From Nemania diffusa (Eukaryota; Ascomycota; Sordariomycetes; Xylariales; Xylariaceae), in contig JBBPUQ010000001.1 of NCBI GenBank assembly GCA_038501195.1, forward strand, positions 2,976,001 through 3,040,000: a stretch of 64,000 nt of DNA. Reading direction: 5' to 3'. The position numbers and the translations under genes were made by a program. Shown one piece after another: positions 11,601 through 24,147 of this stretch (within the stretch, counting starts at the first letter, position 1; each line of letters starts with the position of its first letter). The notes under the pieces were generated by a model, which made no database searches, was not told the DNA's origin, and saw only the letters and a list, made by a program, of their open reading frames with translations.

Positions 11601-12300
11601 AGACTATGTAAACTAAATATCCTTGGAAATCTAGGGCGGAGGTGGTCGTTATGGAGAAAGGATTGCACATAACTGTCGGGTCACTAGGCTGCTTAGGGAT
11701 ATGTATTCTCAAAGTATAGAATATTCTTAAACGTCATGGCCGGAAAACTGCCCGTTGGATTGCCCTTGCCCCCGCCCTTGCGCATCTTGTACGCGGTATC
11801 TGCAGGGAGGGAGGCTAAGAAGACGAGAAGGCTACAAATACTAGATTAACCTAGCAAATAGCGTGTGCGATCGAGCGAAGAGTTCAAGATGTCATCCGTG
11901 ATGAACCTAACGTCATGCAACGACGGTTTGAACCAGGTGAACATCCAGGAGTGCAGAATACCTAGATGGTGTTTCGATCAGGGGTTTTTGTAAGTGAGGG
12001 CAAGAGAACAAATGTGACATATGCCTGGGTCGATGGATAACTTGCAACGTGATAGATGACTTGCGACGTGAAGCAAAACTTGCAGAGATGTGCTGCCTAT
12101 CTAATTTTGCCCCCTTACGGATGACGCTACGGACCTTTTTTTTGTTTTGTTTTTTGCTTCTCTTACTTTTTTTTTTGCCTCTCCCGGTAAGGTCATGCAT
12201 ACTTGGTCTAAATAGGTCATAGGCTAGACTAGGTAGATAGATAGACTGCCTTAGGTAGATACCTAGTCTAGCTCGTGAGGAATCGGCGCAAGGAGTTCTA
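8677..12300. other. Gene-poor intergenic region, part 1
   Basis: Upstream flank of the Zn2Cys6 gene, then a long stretch without a credible gene. Open frames such as 8571-8927, 9324-9518 and 10047-10238 (plus) or 11315-11563 and 11913-12347 (minus) are short, lack introns or promoter signals, and encode low-complexity or arbitrary sequence. Small inverted repeats occur, for example ACCCCA..TGGGGT near 9080-9100. From about 11.1 kb TAGGTA, ATGTACATA and related palindromic steps become frequent. I see no tRNA or 5S gene. Confidence 0.45.
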
Positions 12301-13396
12301 TTGGGGTAGGTGGTGGCCTGGGAATAAGCCAAGCCTTTATCTACCACGTGTTAGATGACGCACTAATTAAGAACGACCATGTCCCGACGACAGCTTAGAG
12401 GAAGGAAGGTAGCATTTAGACACACGACTATGCACATTCCTATATGTAGATAGGCAGTGTTGTAGCCTCTGTTTACAGGACCTATACGCACAACAAATTA
12501 TTACTCTAATTTTTTTTTTTAATTTTTCAACTTTTGCTTGTTCACTGATATACTACGTAGGAAGGCGAAGTGAGAAGAGATTGTTTGCCACATCTGTCAC
12601 ATATGTACAGCACATACTTATAAAGAAAGTAGTGACAGGTCAAAACGATTCCCTCAACCGTGGGCTAATGTGTATTAAGAGCACACACTACCACATACAA
12701 ATAGTACAGAATGTAGGTAAGTACTCTTGTAGGCACAGAATATATTGTACAATGTACATGTATACTCTGTACGTTATGCAAATGTTCATACAACCCGCCG
12801 GTAGTACACTACCTAACAAGGCAAAGTTGAAGTAGACCGCTCCACTACATATAAGTCTCGCCGAAGCACCCAACGCCGAGATAGGTAATCCCAATAGGCT
12901 ACATACAGACGGTCCTTCTACTGTTGTATGTACGGGTTGGGATGTGGTTGCTTGAGGTATATTATCCTGGGATAAATTCACCAAGGTAGTCTCCCCCAAT
13001 CCTCCCCCTGGCCGCAAACGTCTAATCACGGTACACTATACTACGCTACGCACCTGAGGCGTTCGAGATGCTTGCAGCTGGAGCTCACCCTAATTCCAAC
13101 TTGCAGCTATAGAGCGATGATCACCGGAGCAGCAAGCCGAGATTTACGTACGCAGATCACGCAATGAAAGAGACGCATTCGAGCGCATTGGCTTACCTAC
13201 ACTCCATATCAGGTACGCTACACACATACATCTATACATACATATAACACGTACACAACCCTAACCCCTTACTATATGTAGTACAATGCATTGCTCGATA
13301 AGACTCCCAGCCGGCCGGGAAGCGCCCGACCCTCAAATCACACTCCACGACGGCACATTTCTATGCAGATAGATAGATAGATGTACGCAGTATGTG

Positions 13397-13412
13397 TTTT
13401 TTTTTTTTTTTT
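13397..13412. repeat. T16 homopolymer
   Basis: Uninterrupted run of 16 T, just downstream of a short GATA repeat. Confidence 0.9.
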
Positions 13413-16261
13413 CAGCTGCCCAGCCAGCACCCAGACCAGCACGACGCCATGGCGTTAACGCCCCTTTTGCCAAGTCAAGCGCCACTACTCCGCATCGCAG
13501 CCCTGAACGCCCGTTGACCCCCCCTAGCGTACGCTATGCTCGAACATTGATGCTCTACTGGACAGTTAACGGGCTCAACACAACGTAAACCCTTGCCTCT
13601 GCATTCTGATATGCATGTGACATTTGTCATGTTACAATATTCCTGCGTTTCTCGTATCAGTAATCCTGCGCTTCACCTATTGGGGGCATTGGGGGCAGCG
13701 GGAATTTTCTAGGTTTCTAGGGCCTAGGCAAGACATGGTGTACTCTAGGTAGTGTATTCTGTAGATACGCAGTAGGTAGGTAGGTAGTGCACAGAATGGG
13801 TAGTCTAGTGCACGCTACGTTGTGACCGTTGAAAAGGGGCCGGGAACAGTCGGGTCTACGACGTTGAACCCACAGCTCTGGAATCATAGTAACAAAGTCT
13901 CTCCGCTAGACAAGGCTTTTCGACAAGGCTATCACTGGGGCCTACACTAGGTAAGTATACCCAGTACTAGCGTATAGTCCTACAATACAGAGTACATTAT
14001 GCTAGGTCTGTAGGTAAGTACAGACTATTTACATACTGTAATAGCAAGGGTCGTTGCAGGGCAAACTATACTAATAGTACATTATGTACATACATACCTA
14101 CATAATTGCGAGGATGTAGTATTTGGTTTATGTATGTACATCGTACATCGATACTACTACATACATACTTAGGTACCTGTACATCTAGCTACGAGGACGA
14201 AGCTAGGTAACCCGTAACCACGGCACAGTACTGTGCATGCTGAGGTCACCAATCTACTCACACGGTCTGCCTTGTACGTACGACTAGGTACAATTAATTC
14301 GAACTGTTGCGATTTTCAAAATTACCCTCAGTAAGTAGGAGCGTAGACTGACATGCATACTATAGTGGGCGCGGGTCCGCGTATTCGTACGTACATTAGA
14401 CTACATACTATGTATGTAAGTTCCTGGTCATCACAAGGATATCGTCGACCTGTCAAAAGATGGACAAACCGTGCGTTGCATGCTACCTACAGTAGGTATC
14501 ACGCCCCGAACGAGCGATCCAACCAGCAGACTAAGTAGGTAAGTAATCGGGAGATGCGTACATATGCGTACGTAGATAAAAAACTGCCCAAGACGCATAT
14601 GTAGGTAATACGGCGGCATTCTCGTGAGTTAGTAACCATTGCATTGTGGCAACCGTTACACCCAGACAGCAGCGCCACGGGAAGGGTTTCCCTTTTCTTG
14701 ATCCTTTCCGTCGCAGTTCCAACAAACCAAAATTCTAGCAGTTGAGCCTATAGGTACTGGTACCGATATCTCCGACAAGACTAATATTGCGTAGTATTAA
14801 TACAGAATAATTATGTCGGAATAATATGTGGAAATATATAAACACTTACTAGGTAGGTAGGTACATAGGTAGTGAGTGCATCTTAGGTATATAGCGTACG
14901 CTGCTATAGGTATGTACCTAGGTATACTAGGCACATTTCTACTTGATACGCCAAATAACTTTGCGAACAAGCATAATCTTATGTTGGTATTAAGGTTCCA
15001 GGCCTTCCTTTGCGCATTGGTAGTCTGATATTTCTCTCAGCTCAATAGTGTAGCCAATATTATAAGTACGGTATTGATTATAAAAAAACAGCTGTTAGCA
15101 ATTATGACAATTCATCAGTCATCAGCACACATATCCATAGGGTAGTACTACCTTAACCAAGTACCTAACTAAGTAGTATATGGGGAAGCAGGTCGTGCGA
15201 CTTGACCCGTTTAACCAGATGGATAGGCGGAGAGATCACCTTGGAAGTGGAGGCCGGGCTTAGGGAGGGTTACAGTGGTATACAGTCGTCACAGTGCTAT
15301 ATAATACTGTAGATGACGACAACCCGCCCAAGATTCGAGAATCTGTGGCTGCCGTGTTAATTAGCTATCTTGGCCACAAAACCTCCGACAACCTTACAAG
15401 TAGGTACATTACATATAATTACTGTAGCTGAGTACCCGATAAATTAATAGAATGTTGGACCCTGTCCCACGCTACCTATCCAGGCACAATACAGAATACT
15501 ACTCTACATACATGTACACGTACATACCTACTAGACAGGTGCGGTGTACCTACACTAGCGCTACCGTGCAGATGCAGATAGGTACCGTAGTGTCCATCAG
15601 TGCGGCTCTGTCGGCTTCAACACGGGTTGCTAACCACCCCAAATATAGAACACAACCCTACTACGGGTGCACTACTGCACCATAAACCGTAAACAGGCGA
15701 CATACAGTAGATGAGGTGTCGGTCCATGGGCGGCCCATAGTCTAGGGAGTGCGAAGTCCCGACGATTCGGCCGGATTTGTAGATAGTGTGCCTATCTAAT
15801 CTAATGCACTAGGTAGTGTGCATTGCCTAGTCATGATCCAAGCATGGATTCCTAGTTCTCGAGTCGTTCGCAGTCCAGTTCATGGCCTGTTCATCCGAAG
15901 TCAGTCTCTGGGTAGGTATGTAAGTACGCATATAGATTAAAGCAGCTAGGAACCTTGTCTTACACGGACCAACAATAGTAAGTACATGTGGGCTAATAAT
16001 TATAAACTCAAGTAGCATACAAAGTAATAAATTATAAACTTGATATAAACAACAGCATGGTCAATACTTACCTACATGTAGGTAGGTACCTACTTACATA
16101 CACAAAGGAATTGTTGCTAGTGTGTGATCACGTGGTAGGAGTAAAGTAATCCCCCTGGATCGTTTCTCCAGTGTCTCATAGTGGCCTTTTCAAACAAATG
16201 GTGGCAGCCACTTTTTATCTGGCACTGTTTCGGATCACGTAAAGTCACGAAGAGACAAACC

Positions 16262-16281
16262 AAAAAAAAAAAAAAAAAAAA
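16262..16281. repeat. A20 homopolymer
   Basis: Run of about 20 A, some 245 bp upstream of the MOSC gene start, in its expected promoter or leader. dA tracts often keep fungal promoters free of nucleosomes; that role here is inference. Confidence 0.85.
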
Positions 16282-16526
16282 CCCTTAGAGAAATGGTAAT
16301 ACTACTTCACTTCCGAACCATTGCCGAATTTTTGCCCTTACGTGTAGGTACCCACCATGCGACAACTGTACAATGCACTGAGAAACCCATAATAAAACAA
16401 CGCTTCTTGCTGGCCAAGCAGCTAAATAAATCGTAGGTGGCTTTTTGGGCACATCAAGGAGTCTCTAGAGAGGGAATGTTGGAGGGCGACATTGCGGGAG
16501 GGTAACTACTGTACACATCCGACGAC

Positions 16527-18139
16527 ATGAGTCAATCCGTGCTCGGCGATCTGAACCTGGACTTCAGCGCCTATGTCCTGCTCTTCATCACCGTGTGCGC
16601 CTTCATGATCCCCGTGGCCGTGGTTCTGCCGCCCGTCCCGGTCCGCAAGAGCGATGCGCTGCTGCAGACGCACACCCAGGCCGGCCTGAGGAAGTCCAAG
16701 AGCGCCCTCGGCAGCCAGTACGCCGCCGAGCATGCGCCCCGAGACGGCCGCCCGCCCACGGTCCAGAGCCTGCTCATCTACCCCGTCAAGTCCTGCGGCG
16801 CCATCGAGGTCGCGCGCAGCAGGGTGCTCCCCCAGGGCCTGGAGTTCGACCGCCTGTTCACCTTCGCGCAGCTCAAGAGCCCGTTCCCCGTGTCCCTGGA
16901 CGCGACCAGCGAGGCCAAGAGCCAGCACAGGTGGGAGTTTGTCACGCAGAGGCAGTTCCCGCGCCTCGCCACCGTCAAGGTGGACCTTTGGCTGCCCGAC
17001 GAGATGAAGCTGCGCAAGCAGTCCATGAAGCCTACCAGGGAGGCCTTCCTGATCCTTAGGTTCCCGTGGAAAGAGCACGGGTGGCGCGGGCTCTTGTCTG
17101 TCATCATGGCCAAGCTTGGCGGAGGCGCTGCCGCTGAGCCGGAGATGGAGATCTTGCTCCCTGTCGACTTCCCATCCGCGGCAGAGATCCAGGACAAGGG
17201 GTACAAGTTCGAAGACGTCAAGATTTGGAAAGAGGTCGTCACGGCGCTCAACATGTCCACGGAACTACCTAGAGAGCTTATGCTTCACCTGGGCGTGAGC
17301 AATAAGCTAGGCTTATTCCGCATCGACCCCAGCAAACTCCGCGAGGTTTACAGGTGTGCCCCCCTTAAAGATGATGCCGGATACCAACCCGTCACTGGGT
17401 TTCAAGATGCGGTGAGTCTCTAGGACTACGATGCCCACCTATGCTGCACACCACTAGGAAGAAAACTGATGTTGGGATTAGTACCCGCTCCACATGATCA
17501 CCCTGAATAGCCTACAGCAGTTCAGCGAGGAAATGCCCAAGGACGAGCAACTCAAAGAGATCGATGTGCGACGATTTCGCGCTAACATTATCCGTAAGAT
17601 TCCACTACACGGTCGAGGAAGCAACTTGATGTAGCTGACTCTAATCTCTCCCAATCCAGTTTCCGGTGTCCCTCCCTACGACGAAGAGACCTGGAAGAAA
17701 GCACGCTTCAAGCCGGGGAAGTCAGGGTTGAATAACGACGCCGTATTTCACATCTCGTGTCGGACAGTTAGGTACGTACCAAATCTTAACCGTCTCATTA
17801 CATGCATGCATTATGTAGTTTACGGGAAAACTAATATCCACGCGCAAAAGATGCAAAATGCCCAACGTGGACCCTGACACAGGCGATAGACACCCGCGTG
17901 AGCCAGATCATTCTCTGAGGACCCGGCGGGATGTAGACAAAGGCGCGCCCCTGAACGGGTGTCTCGGTATGCAGCTGACGCCATTGTTCGAGGTGGACGA
18001 GGCCCCCGCTTCCAACCCTTCGTCTGGGTCTGGATTGCTCGGCGACGACAACCCCGATGACGGACGCTCTGCCTGGGTCGCCGTCGGCATGACGGTCGAG
18101 GTCGAGGAAAGGGGAGAGCATCTATACATCAAGCAGTGA
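16527..18139 (+). CDS. MOSC-domain protein with N-terminal membrane anchor (mARC/YcbX-like)
   Basis: Four exons: 16527-17411, 17482-17593, 17660-17771 and 17851-18139, 465 aa. Residues about 13-34 form one hydrophobic helix (YVLLFITVCAFMIPVAVVLPP), so the enzyme is probably membrane-anchored, as mARC is. The MOSC N-terminal beta-barrel starts at VQSLLIYPVKSCGAIEV. The MOSC domain follows, with FRANIILSGVPPYDEETW and RCKMPNVDPDTG. The Cys of the latter (residue 371) is the position that binds molybdenum in mARC and YcbX. MOSC proteins use a molybdenum cofactor for reductions such as N-hydroxylated substrates; the substrate here is unknown. The PLNGCLGMQLTP segment fits the family's end. The first exon's 5' two-thirds is much more GC-rich than its neighbours and produces long shadow frames, including antisense 16506-17078. 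Convergent with SMC2. Confidence 0.9.
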
Positions 18140-18815
18140 GCAAGGGCTGGCCCAATGCCAGGAATTCAGCGTGAAGGAAATCGCCTAGCCAGCACTTAGT
18201 TGTATATAGCAGTAGATATGGACCACGTTGTACAAATATGCGGTATATAGATGATGCAAACTCAAAAACTGATCATAGAATAATTATAGTATTGGACTAT
18301 CGAATTTTTCCAAGCTAGGGATGTTGTTGTATAACAGTCGCAACACGAAACCAGCCCGAAAATAAAAGGATATCTCGGGATTATAATCATGATGTAGAAA
18401 AGAGGAGTCACTATGATTTAGAGAAGCATAACAGAGGCATAGGGGAAGAATATAAATTCAGTTCTCTTCAATCATGAGAGCAACCAAGGTGGTTCTTACA
18501 AGAAACAGTACGCAAAACATGACCTCATACGCTATGTATCGCCGGCGCCCCAACAGCTTGCTAATAGCAGAAGCAGAACAAACACCCTTTTCAAACCCGT
18601 GCCACACTCCCACATCGTATTTATGTACCGAGTCCCTTCGACAATCCAACGACCAACCCATGCATACGTACATCATGTGCAACCAGTCGTATCTTCGTCA
18701 ACAGCTCGATATAGTGCTTCTACACGAACCAACAAGCGGTAGTATGTGTGCTCTATATACCGCTTCATACAATCCATCACTCATGTCTAGACACCAACGC
18801 GTCTTGGTACCGGCC
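18140..18815. other. Convergent 3' intergenic region (MOSC / SMC2)
   Basis: 676 bp between two stop codons facing each other. It should hold both 3' UTRs. The frame 18474-18839 (plus) overlaps the antisense of SMC2's end and is not credible as a gene. Confidence 0.5.
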
Positions 18816-21800
18816 TTACTTGAAATCCGCGGCCGTTAATGCTTGCACCATACTTGTGCCTTCGGAGAACCGGGTGCGGAAGATTCGATTGGCGTTCTGG
18901 AACATGCCGTCCTTGAGCGAGACGACGATGAACTGAGAGCCCTTGAAGCGCGTCTTAATGAGACGACCGATATTCTGGGTGTGAGACAGATCGAGCGCTG
19001 CGTCGACCTCGTCTAGGATGTACATAGGAGCCGGCTTGAACTGCAAGAGCGCCATAATGAGAGAAAGGGCGACCAGAGATCTGTGAGATCAAAGTCAGCG
19101 TGTCGGTAAATTTTAGAATGAGTCAATAAGAAGAACAGGTCTAGAAAAGTGAGAACAGGAAAGGACCGACCGTTGACCACCACTCAATTCTGTCAAGCTC
19201 TGCTTCCACACCTTGCCTAAGCAGACCTTGACCTCAAGACCCTCATTGATTGTCTTGCCCTCCGGTGGATCGAGTTTCGCAAAGCTGCCGCCAGGAAGTA
19301 GCTCGGAGAAGATCTGGCCAAAATCGCTATTAACCTTTTGCCAGGTCTGCAGAAGAGCTTTCTTCTTGTAATCGTCGAGACTGATAATGGTCTCCTCGAT
19401 CTTACGCTTGTCGCGGATGACTGTCTTCATCATTGTCTTGAGACCGACTTCTTTCTTCTCGACGCTGTCAATCATGTTCATGACCTTGGGGTTAATTTTC
19501 TTCTTCATGCCTTGGAAACGCTCCGTGAGTTTCTTCAGAGTTGCTTTACACTCGGTTATATTCTGCGACTTGAAGTCATATGGCGTGCCGGCACGGCCGA
19601 ACTTGTCCTGCTCGTCCGCGATCCACTCGTACTCTTGCTCCATGTGCGCAACAGCCTGCACGGAACTCTGCTGCTCTTTATTGAATTTGTCGACTTGGTG
19701 ACCTAGCTTCTGCATTTCTAAGCTTTCTTCCGCAATCCGAGCATTCTTTGATCGAGTTGCCTCTTCCAAAGCGTGTAACTCGTCATCAAATCCAGTGAGC
19801 TTGGCGCGCTCGTCGTTGAGCTCGGCTTGAGCGACATCATGAGTTTCTTGCAGTTTTGTCTGCTTTGTTGCCAGACCTTCGATCTCCTCTTGCTGCGCTT
19901 TGATGGCTAATTCAACTTCTAAAAGTTGCTCTCTCGTAGCGGCTAGATCCGAGGATACTTGTTCAGAATCGAGCTGTGCGTTCTGCAGCTCTTTCTGCAG
20001 GGTCTTGACAGTTGTCGAGTTCTTGGCCAGTGTATCTCTCAGCTTATCAAGAGACGCTTGAAGCTCGATAAGCTTTGAGTCTTTGTTATTCTCAAAATCC
20101 TTCATATCCTTCTCTATCCGTTTAACGTCAGCATTCGCTTCGGCCTGCCGTTTCTTGGCCTCGGCGCTGTCGCTCTTTAATTGACTGATATTGTTTTTCA
20201 TATTCTCCACCTCCTGAATAATGGAGGATGATGAATTGCCGCTGATCTGCTCTTCCGCTAGCTTGATTTCATGGGCCTTGAGATCAAGTTCCTGCTTGAT
20301 CTTACGAGCTTGGTCGAGTTTAGACTTCTCACGCGCTATCTGAGCTTGGAGCTCTTGTAGGGAAGCCTCAGTTTCTTTAAGCTGTCGATTGATATCGTTC
20401 AACTTCTGTAGTGTGACAAGTACACCGCTAGAGTTGGGAGAGCTACCGCCAGACAAAGTGCCTGAAGGGTCGTATGCATCGCCTTCGAGGGTTATACTTC
20501 TCATCCGGACATTAGGGTCAAACGTCACCTTCTTCGCTGTATCGGCGTCGTGGCAAACAAGAGTGTTCCCAAAAACGTATTCCATAGCAGCAGAAACCTC
20601 TTCGGCATAGCCAACAAGCGATAGAGCAAGATCGACCTTCCCAGGCGCAAGCCTCTGTGCTGTTGCAATGGTCTGGGCAGAGGCTTTGAATGCTGCAATC
20701 TTGTTCAATGGGATAATAGTGACCCGCTTTCGTAGCTTACCCCCTTGGAGGAGCTGGGTACCTGTCACCTCGCTATCAACTACAACGTTATAAAGGCGGC
20801 CACCAGCGCAGATCTCTAGAGCTGTGCCTGCTTCGGTGTGGTCCTTATCTAGAGTGAAAAGCTGGGCAACTAGACCTTTGACCTTGGAACGATCAAAGTT
20901 AGGCGTTGGGTCGGCGTAGCTGAAGTCGATGTTGGCGACCTTGCGCCTGAGAGCATCGGCCTCCTGCCGAAGTCCTCGAATGGATTGCTGCAACGACGAC
21001 TGCTTGGTGAATGTTTCTTCCTCTTGCCCAGGTTCAAACCCTAATTTACCGAGCTGTAACTCGAGCTTCTGTGATTGTGCTCGCAGGCCTTCTAACTCGT
21101 TCAGGAGACCGGCGTTTTGTTCCCTTGCCTTCCTAGCCCGCGGCTCCTCTTCTTTGACTCGTTTTTCTAAGTGTGCAATTTTTATTTTCGCTTGTTCTTG
21201 CTCGGTAGCAGCAGCAGCCACCCGGTTCCTTGCATCCTGTAGCTGGCCTTGGTATCCGCTTTCTTGGCCTTCCTTGGATGCAACTCCAGTTTGCAGTGTC
21301 TGAAGTAATTCTTCTTTTGACTCTGCTTCCTGGGCTTGTTTCTCGTTCTCTTCTTTTGCTTTATCGTACTTGGCCTTGATCTTTTCGTGAGCCTTCGTCT
21401 TCTCCTGGAGAGCCGCCTCCAATTCGGCAACCGTCTTCTGTACAGCGACCCTGCGCTCCTCTTCTTCTCCTTTGCTAGAATTCTTCAGATCCATCACAGT
21501 AGCCAAACGAACCAACTCATTTGAATGCTTCTTCACACTGTCTTCTAGTGCCTGGGCTCTGCCGCCTTTCTTGAGCTCTTTATCACGTTCTGCCCTTACC
21601 CTCTTCACGTCCTGTTCGAGGTGGGATATTTCGCTTTTCAGTCGGGTAGCTGATTCCTCGAGATCCTTTTGCCGTTGCCTCTTCTTCTCGAGGTCTGTCT
21701 CGGATTGTTCTAACCGTTCCTGGTACTTGATATAGTCATGTGCTACTACTACCCGTGTCAATCTCTCGAGGTCGTTTTGTGTTTGTTGGAAATCTAGGAA

Positions 21801-22616
21801 TGCACGCTTTTCTGTCCGTAATTTTTCGAGCTTGGGCTCAATCTCCTCGCGCAGAAGCTCTGTTATCTCCTGTAACTTCATTTCCTTCTTTGCCATGGTC
21901 TTCAGGGCTTTATCTCGTCGATCTTCAAACATCCTTGTGCCTGCAGCCTCCTCGATCATGGCAAGGATCTCGACTGACTTCATATTTAGGACTTTTGTAA
22001 TTTTCCCCTGCATGATTAGAAAATTGGGGTTGTTGATGTTGAGTTGTACGGACTGGAACAAATTCTGGACGGTCTGTTGTTGCGCGCGGTGGCCGTTGAT
22101 CAGGTATTTCGATGTTCCGCCCAAGACAATCTGTCGGGTAACGCTGATGGTGGCGTATTCCTCAAAACCGATGGGGGATTTCTGCTTATCCCTGTTGTCA
22201 AAGACGATGGTGACGCTTGCTTTGGTCACACCTGCTTGGCCGCGCTTGTATATCAGGTCCTATTTGGCGCAGTCGTTAGCCTCGTGATATGCTCCGCTGC
22301 TCCAAGACGAAGTTGTCATGCGTACCTGGAGGTTCTGCGCCCGCACTGTCGACATGTTTGTAATGCCCAGAACGAAACAAATGGCGTCCAGGATATTGGA
22401 TTTCCCACTGCCGTTCAGGCCGGTAATGGAATTGAAGCTCTCGTCCCTATGCGACATCAATACTGGCCATGCGCCCGCCGAGAGTAGCATTGTTTACTTA
22501 CCATCCTGAGATGACGGTCCGCACAGCGTACGATTTGAAGCCCTTTACTGGGTTAGAGTTGGGTTTCCGACCGGCGCGACAACACTTACGTCTATGATAA
22601 CTTCTATGACCCTCAT
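18816..22616 (-). CDS. SMC2: Condensin ATPase subunit SMC2
   Basis: Five exons on the minus strand: 22590-22616, 22502-22542, 22326-22446, 19171-22259 and 18816-19080, 1180 aa, the usual SMC2 length. The protein opens [18 protein letters not shown]. It has Walker [10 protein letters not shown] (residues 32-40), the Q-loop region [17 protein letters not shown], a long coiled coil to about residue 500, the hinge at about 520-690 ([13 protein letters not shown].., [17 protein letters not shown]), the returning coiled coil, the signature LSGGQR at the last exon junction and Walker [13 protein letters not shown]. It pairs with SMC4 in condensin to compact mitotic chromosomes and acts in the nucleus. 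The last intron's donor is GTCGGT, weaker than the GTAAG/GTACG of the others. Retention would stop translation before Walker B. Four of the five exons are very short or terminal; the 3.1-kb exon 4 carries most of the protein. Confidence 0.97.
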
Positions 22617-22890
22617 TTTCGCGAATGCGACCGTTCGCAGTCGCCTGAAATCGGTTGTTTGGTGGTGCTAAAGTTGCTGCAATGGCTGTTGCTACGCGTG
22701 CCTAATGTTGCGAAAGTCAACAAAACAAGCCAGACGTTGCAGGGGGCAGCACAAGCCACACGTGGGTACATCTGCCACATCTGCCCCTCTTTCATATCTG
22801 GTAGGGTACCTACTACCTATTTGGTCCCTACATTCATTCCCTATGACCCACTTAGGCGGTATGCAATAGCCCCACCTCTCAATATCTACC

Positions 22891-22968
22891 TATAAAGCTG
22901 CGTCGCCCACCCTGTCTTCTTCAACTTTCTCTCTTTTCTTCTTCAGCTCTCTTTGCCTTTTGGCTTAG
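22891..22968 (+). promoter_or_regulatory. TATA box and pyrimidine-rich tract
   Basis: TATAAAG at 22891-22897 is followed by a CT-rich stretch at about 22917-22960. This arrangement is typical of fungal core promoters, where transcription often starts just after the CT block. It sits about 120 bp ahead of the small frame at 23019. Confidence 0.35.
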
Positions 22969-23018
22969 ATCAAGTGTAGTATCTGTTCTTTTCAGTTTAA
23001 TCTCTGAAAGAGTCCTAA

Positions 23019-23252
23019 ATGGACTTAATCGTGATTATTCCAATTTTTTGCCTTGGAAGTCGTTCCTCTGTGCTTGCGCATGATCGTCTTCGCTGTGTCC
23101 CTGGTATAACACTGCCTCCAGGCGACGCGAACCAACCTTTCATTGCTGCTGTTAGCGAGCCTAGCGCTGTGAAGAAGGGTGTACATTGGACACTGCCATG
23201 GAGTTGTTGGAATGTGTTGCAACCACACCAGGTGTTAGGTTCCACGTTTTAA
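23019..23252 (+). CDS. Small hypothetical protein (77 aa), uncertain
   Basis: Intronless frame that begins MDLIVIIPIFCLGSR, a short hydrophobic N-terminus that could act as a signal or anchor. I recognise no family. The only support is a TATA box plus CT tract upstream. Length, lack of similarity and overlapping frames on the other strand all argue for caution; it may be a transcribed non-coding locus. Confidence 0.2.
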   Translation: MDLIVIIPIFCLGSRSSVLAHDRLRCVPGITLPPGDANQPFIAAVSEPSAVKKGVHWTLPWSCWNVLQPHQVLGSTF

Positions 23253-24147
23253 GAAGATACCGAAGCCACTGTCACTTCATGGGAGCTCGGCCCTCACTCT
23301 ATTTGTTAGATGTTGAGAAACCAGCTCTGACTCTAACCTTCTCAAATAAGCGAGAGCTGAATAGCTTCACTTTCAATATGGTTAAGACAGCGCAATGTTA
23401 GTTGCACGCCGAAGGCGTACACGAGGGGTTAGTTATATATCCTGCCCCGTAGATTGCCTCTAGCAATAACAGATTGATCATATTAGCTGTATTAACACCC
23501 GCAAATATATGATGAAGCATTCACAAGGATGGGCATTGTACGCAGTACCTCTGCTACTTCAACGGGCACTTGATAGTATAGAGTGGCCTGCGCTATGAAA
23601 TTCTACAATGCACAAGTCACTTAACATCAGGAGAGTTTGTTATAGCCGGGCGGAGGAAAGACCTTCAGCCTAGATTAATTTTAGGACGCCCACGAGAAAA
23701 ACGCCATACTAGAAACACGGCTGGCGAAGTTATCCGTTTGCTATGTTTTATATCATATTACTCGACAAGATTTATGTATTTAAAAGTGCATAAAATTTTC
23801 AGTGTCGACTTGTATAAAATTTGTACAGCTCATGCACCGATCAGAAGCTCAGTGTAAAAGCGGCACGGCTCAGTTATCGGACTTATTACAGAACAAGATA
23901 CTAATATATATATATATACTAGGTAGGTGGTGTTGTTCACCTAAGTTATGGAAAGGTATTATAAGACAAGCAAGCAAAGGCTATCCTGTCAAAGGGGGAG
24001 TTACATGGTCTACGTGGGCAAGGTGTGATATATCGCAACGAGGGTACCTAGTCTACCTACCAAAACCTCAGTCAGTGTTAGAAAAGTCAAAACAGAACCA
24101 TGAAGTGAAAAGCCAAGTCATTGAATTCGACTTACTGCGTCTCTAAG

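Larger units (their letters stand above)
12301..16526. other. Gene-poor, low-complexity intergenic region, part 2
   Basis: Dense in short palindromic TAGGTACCTA, GTACATAC and TATGTACAT words (clusters near 13740-14200, 14840-14930, 15370-15600 and 16060-16100). Also contains a T16 run (13397-13412), a GATA run near 13370 and an A20 run (16262-16281). Frames on either strand are short and made of Tyr/Thr/Ile-rich sequence generated by these words. The final few hundred bases should include the promoter of the MOSC gene. Confidence 0.45.

Noticed and set aside
11913..12347. 144-codon minus-strand frame with a Lys-rich core
   Set aside because: The Lys run comes from T-rich tracts; no domain, splice site or promoter supports a gene.
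16506..17078. 190-codon minus-strand frame as a gene
   Set aside because: It lies antisense to the GC-rich first exon of the MOSC gene and has arbitrary composition; it is a shadow of strong codon bias.
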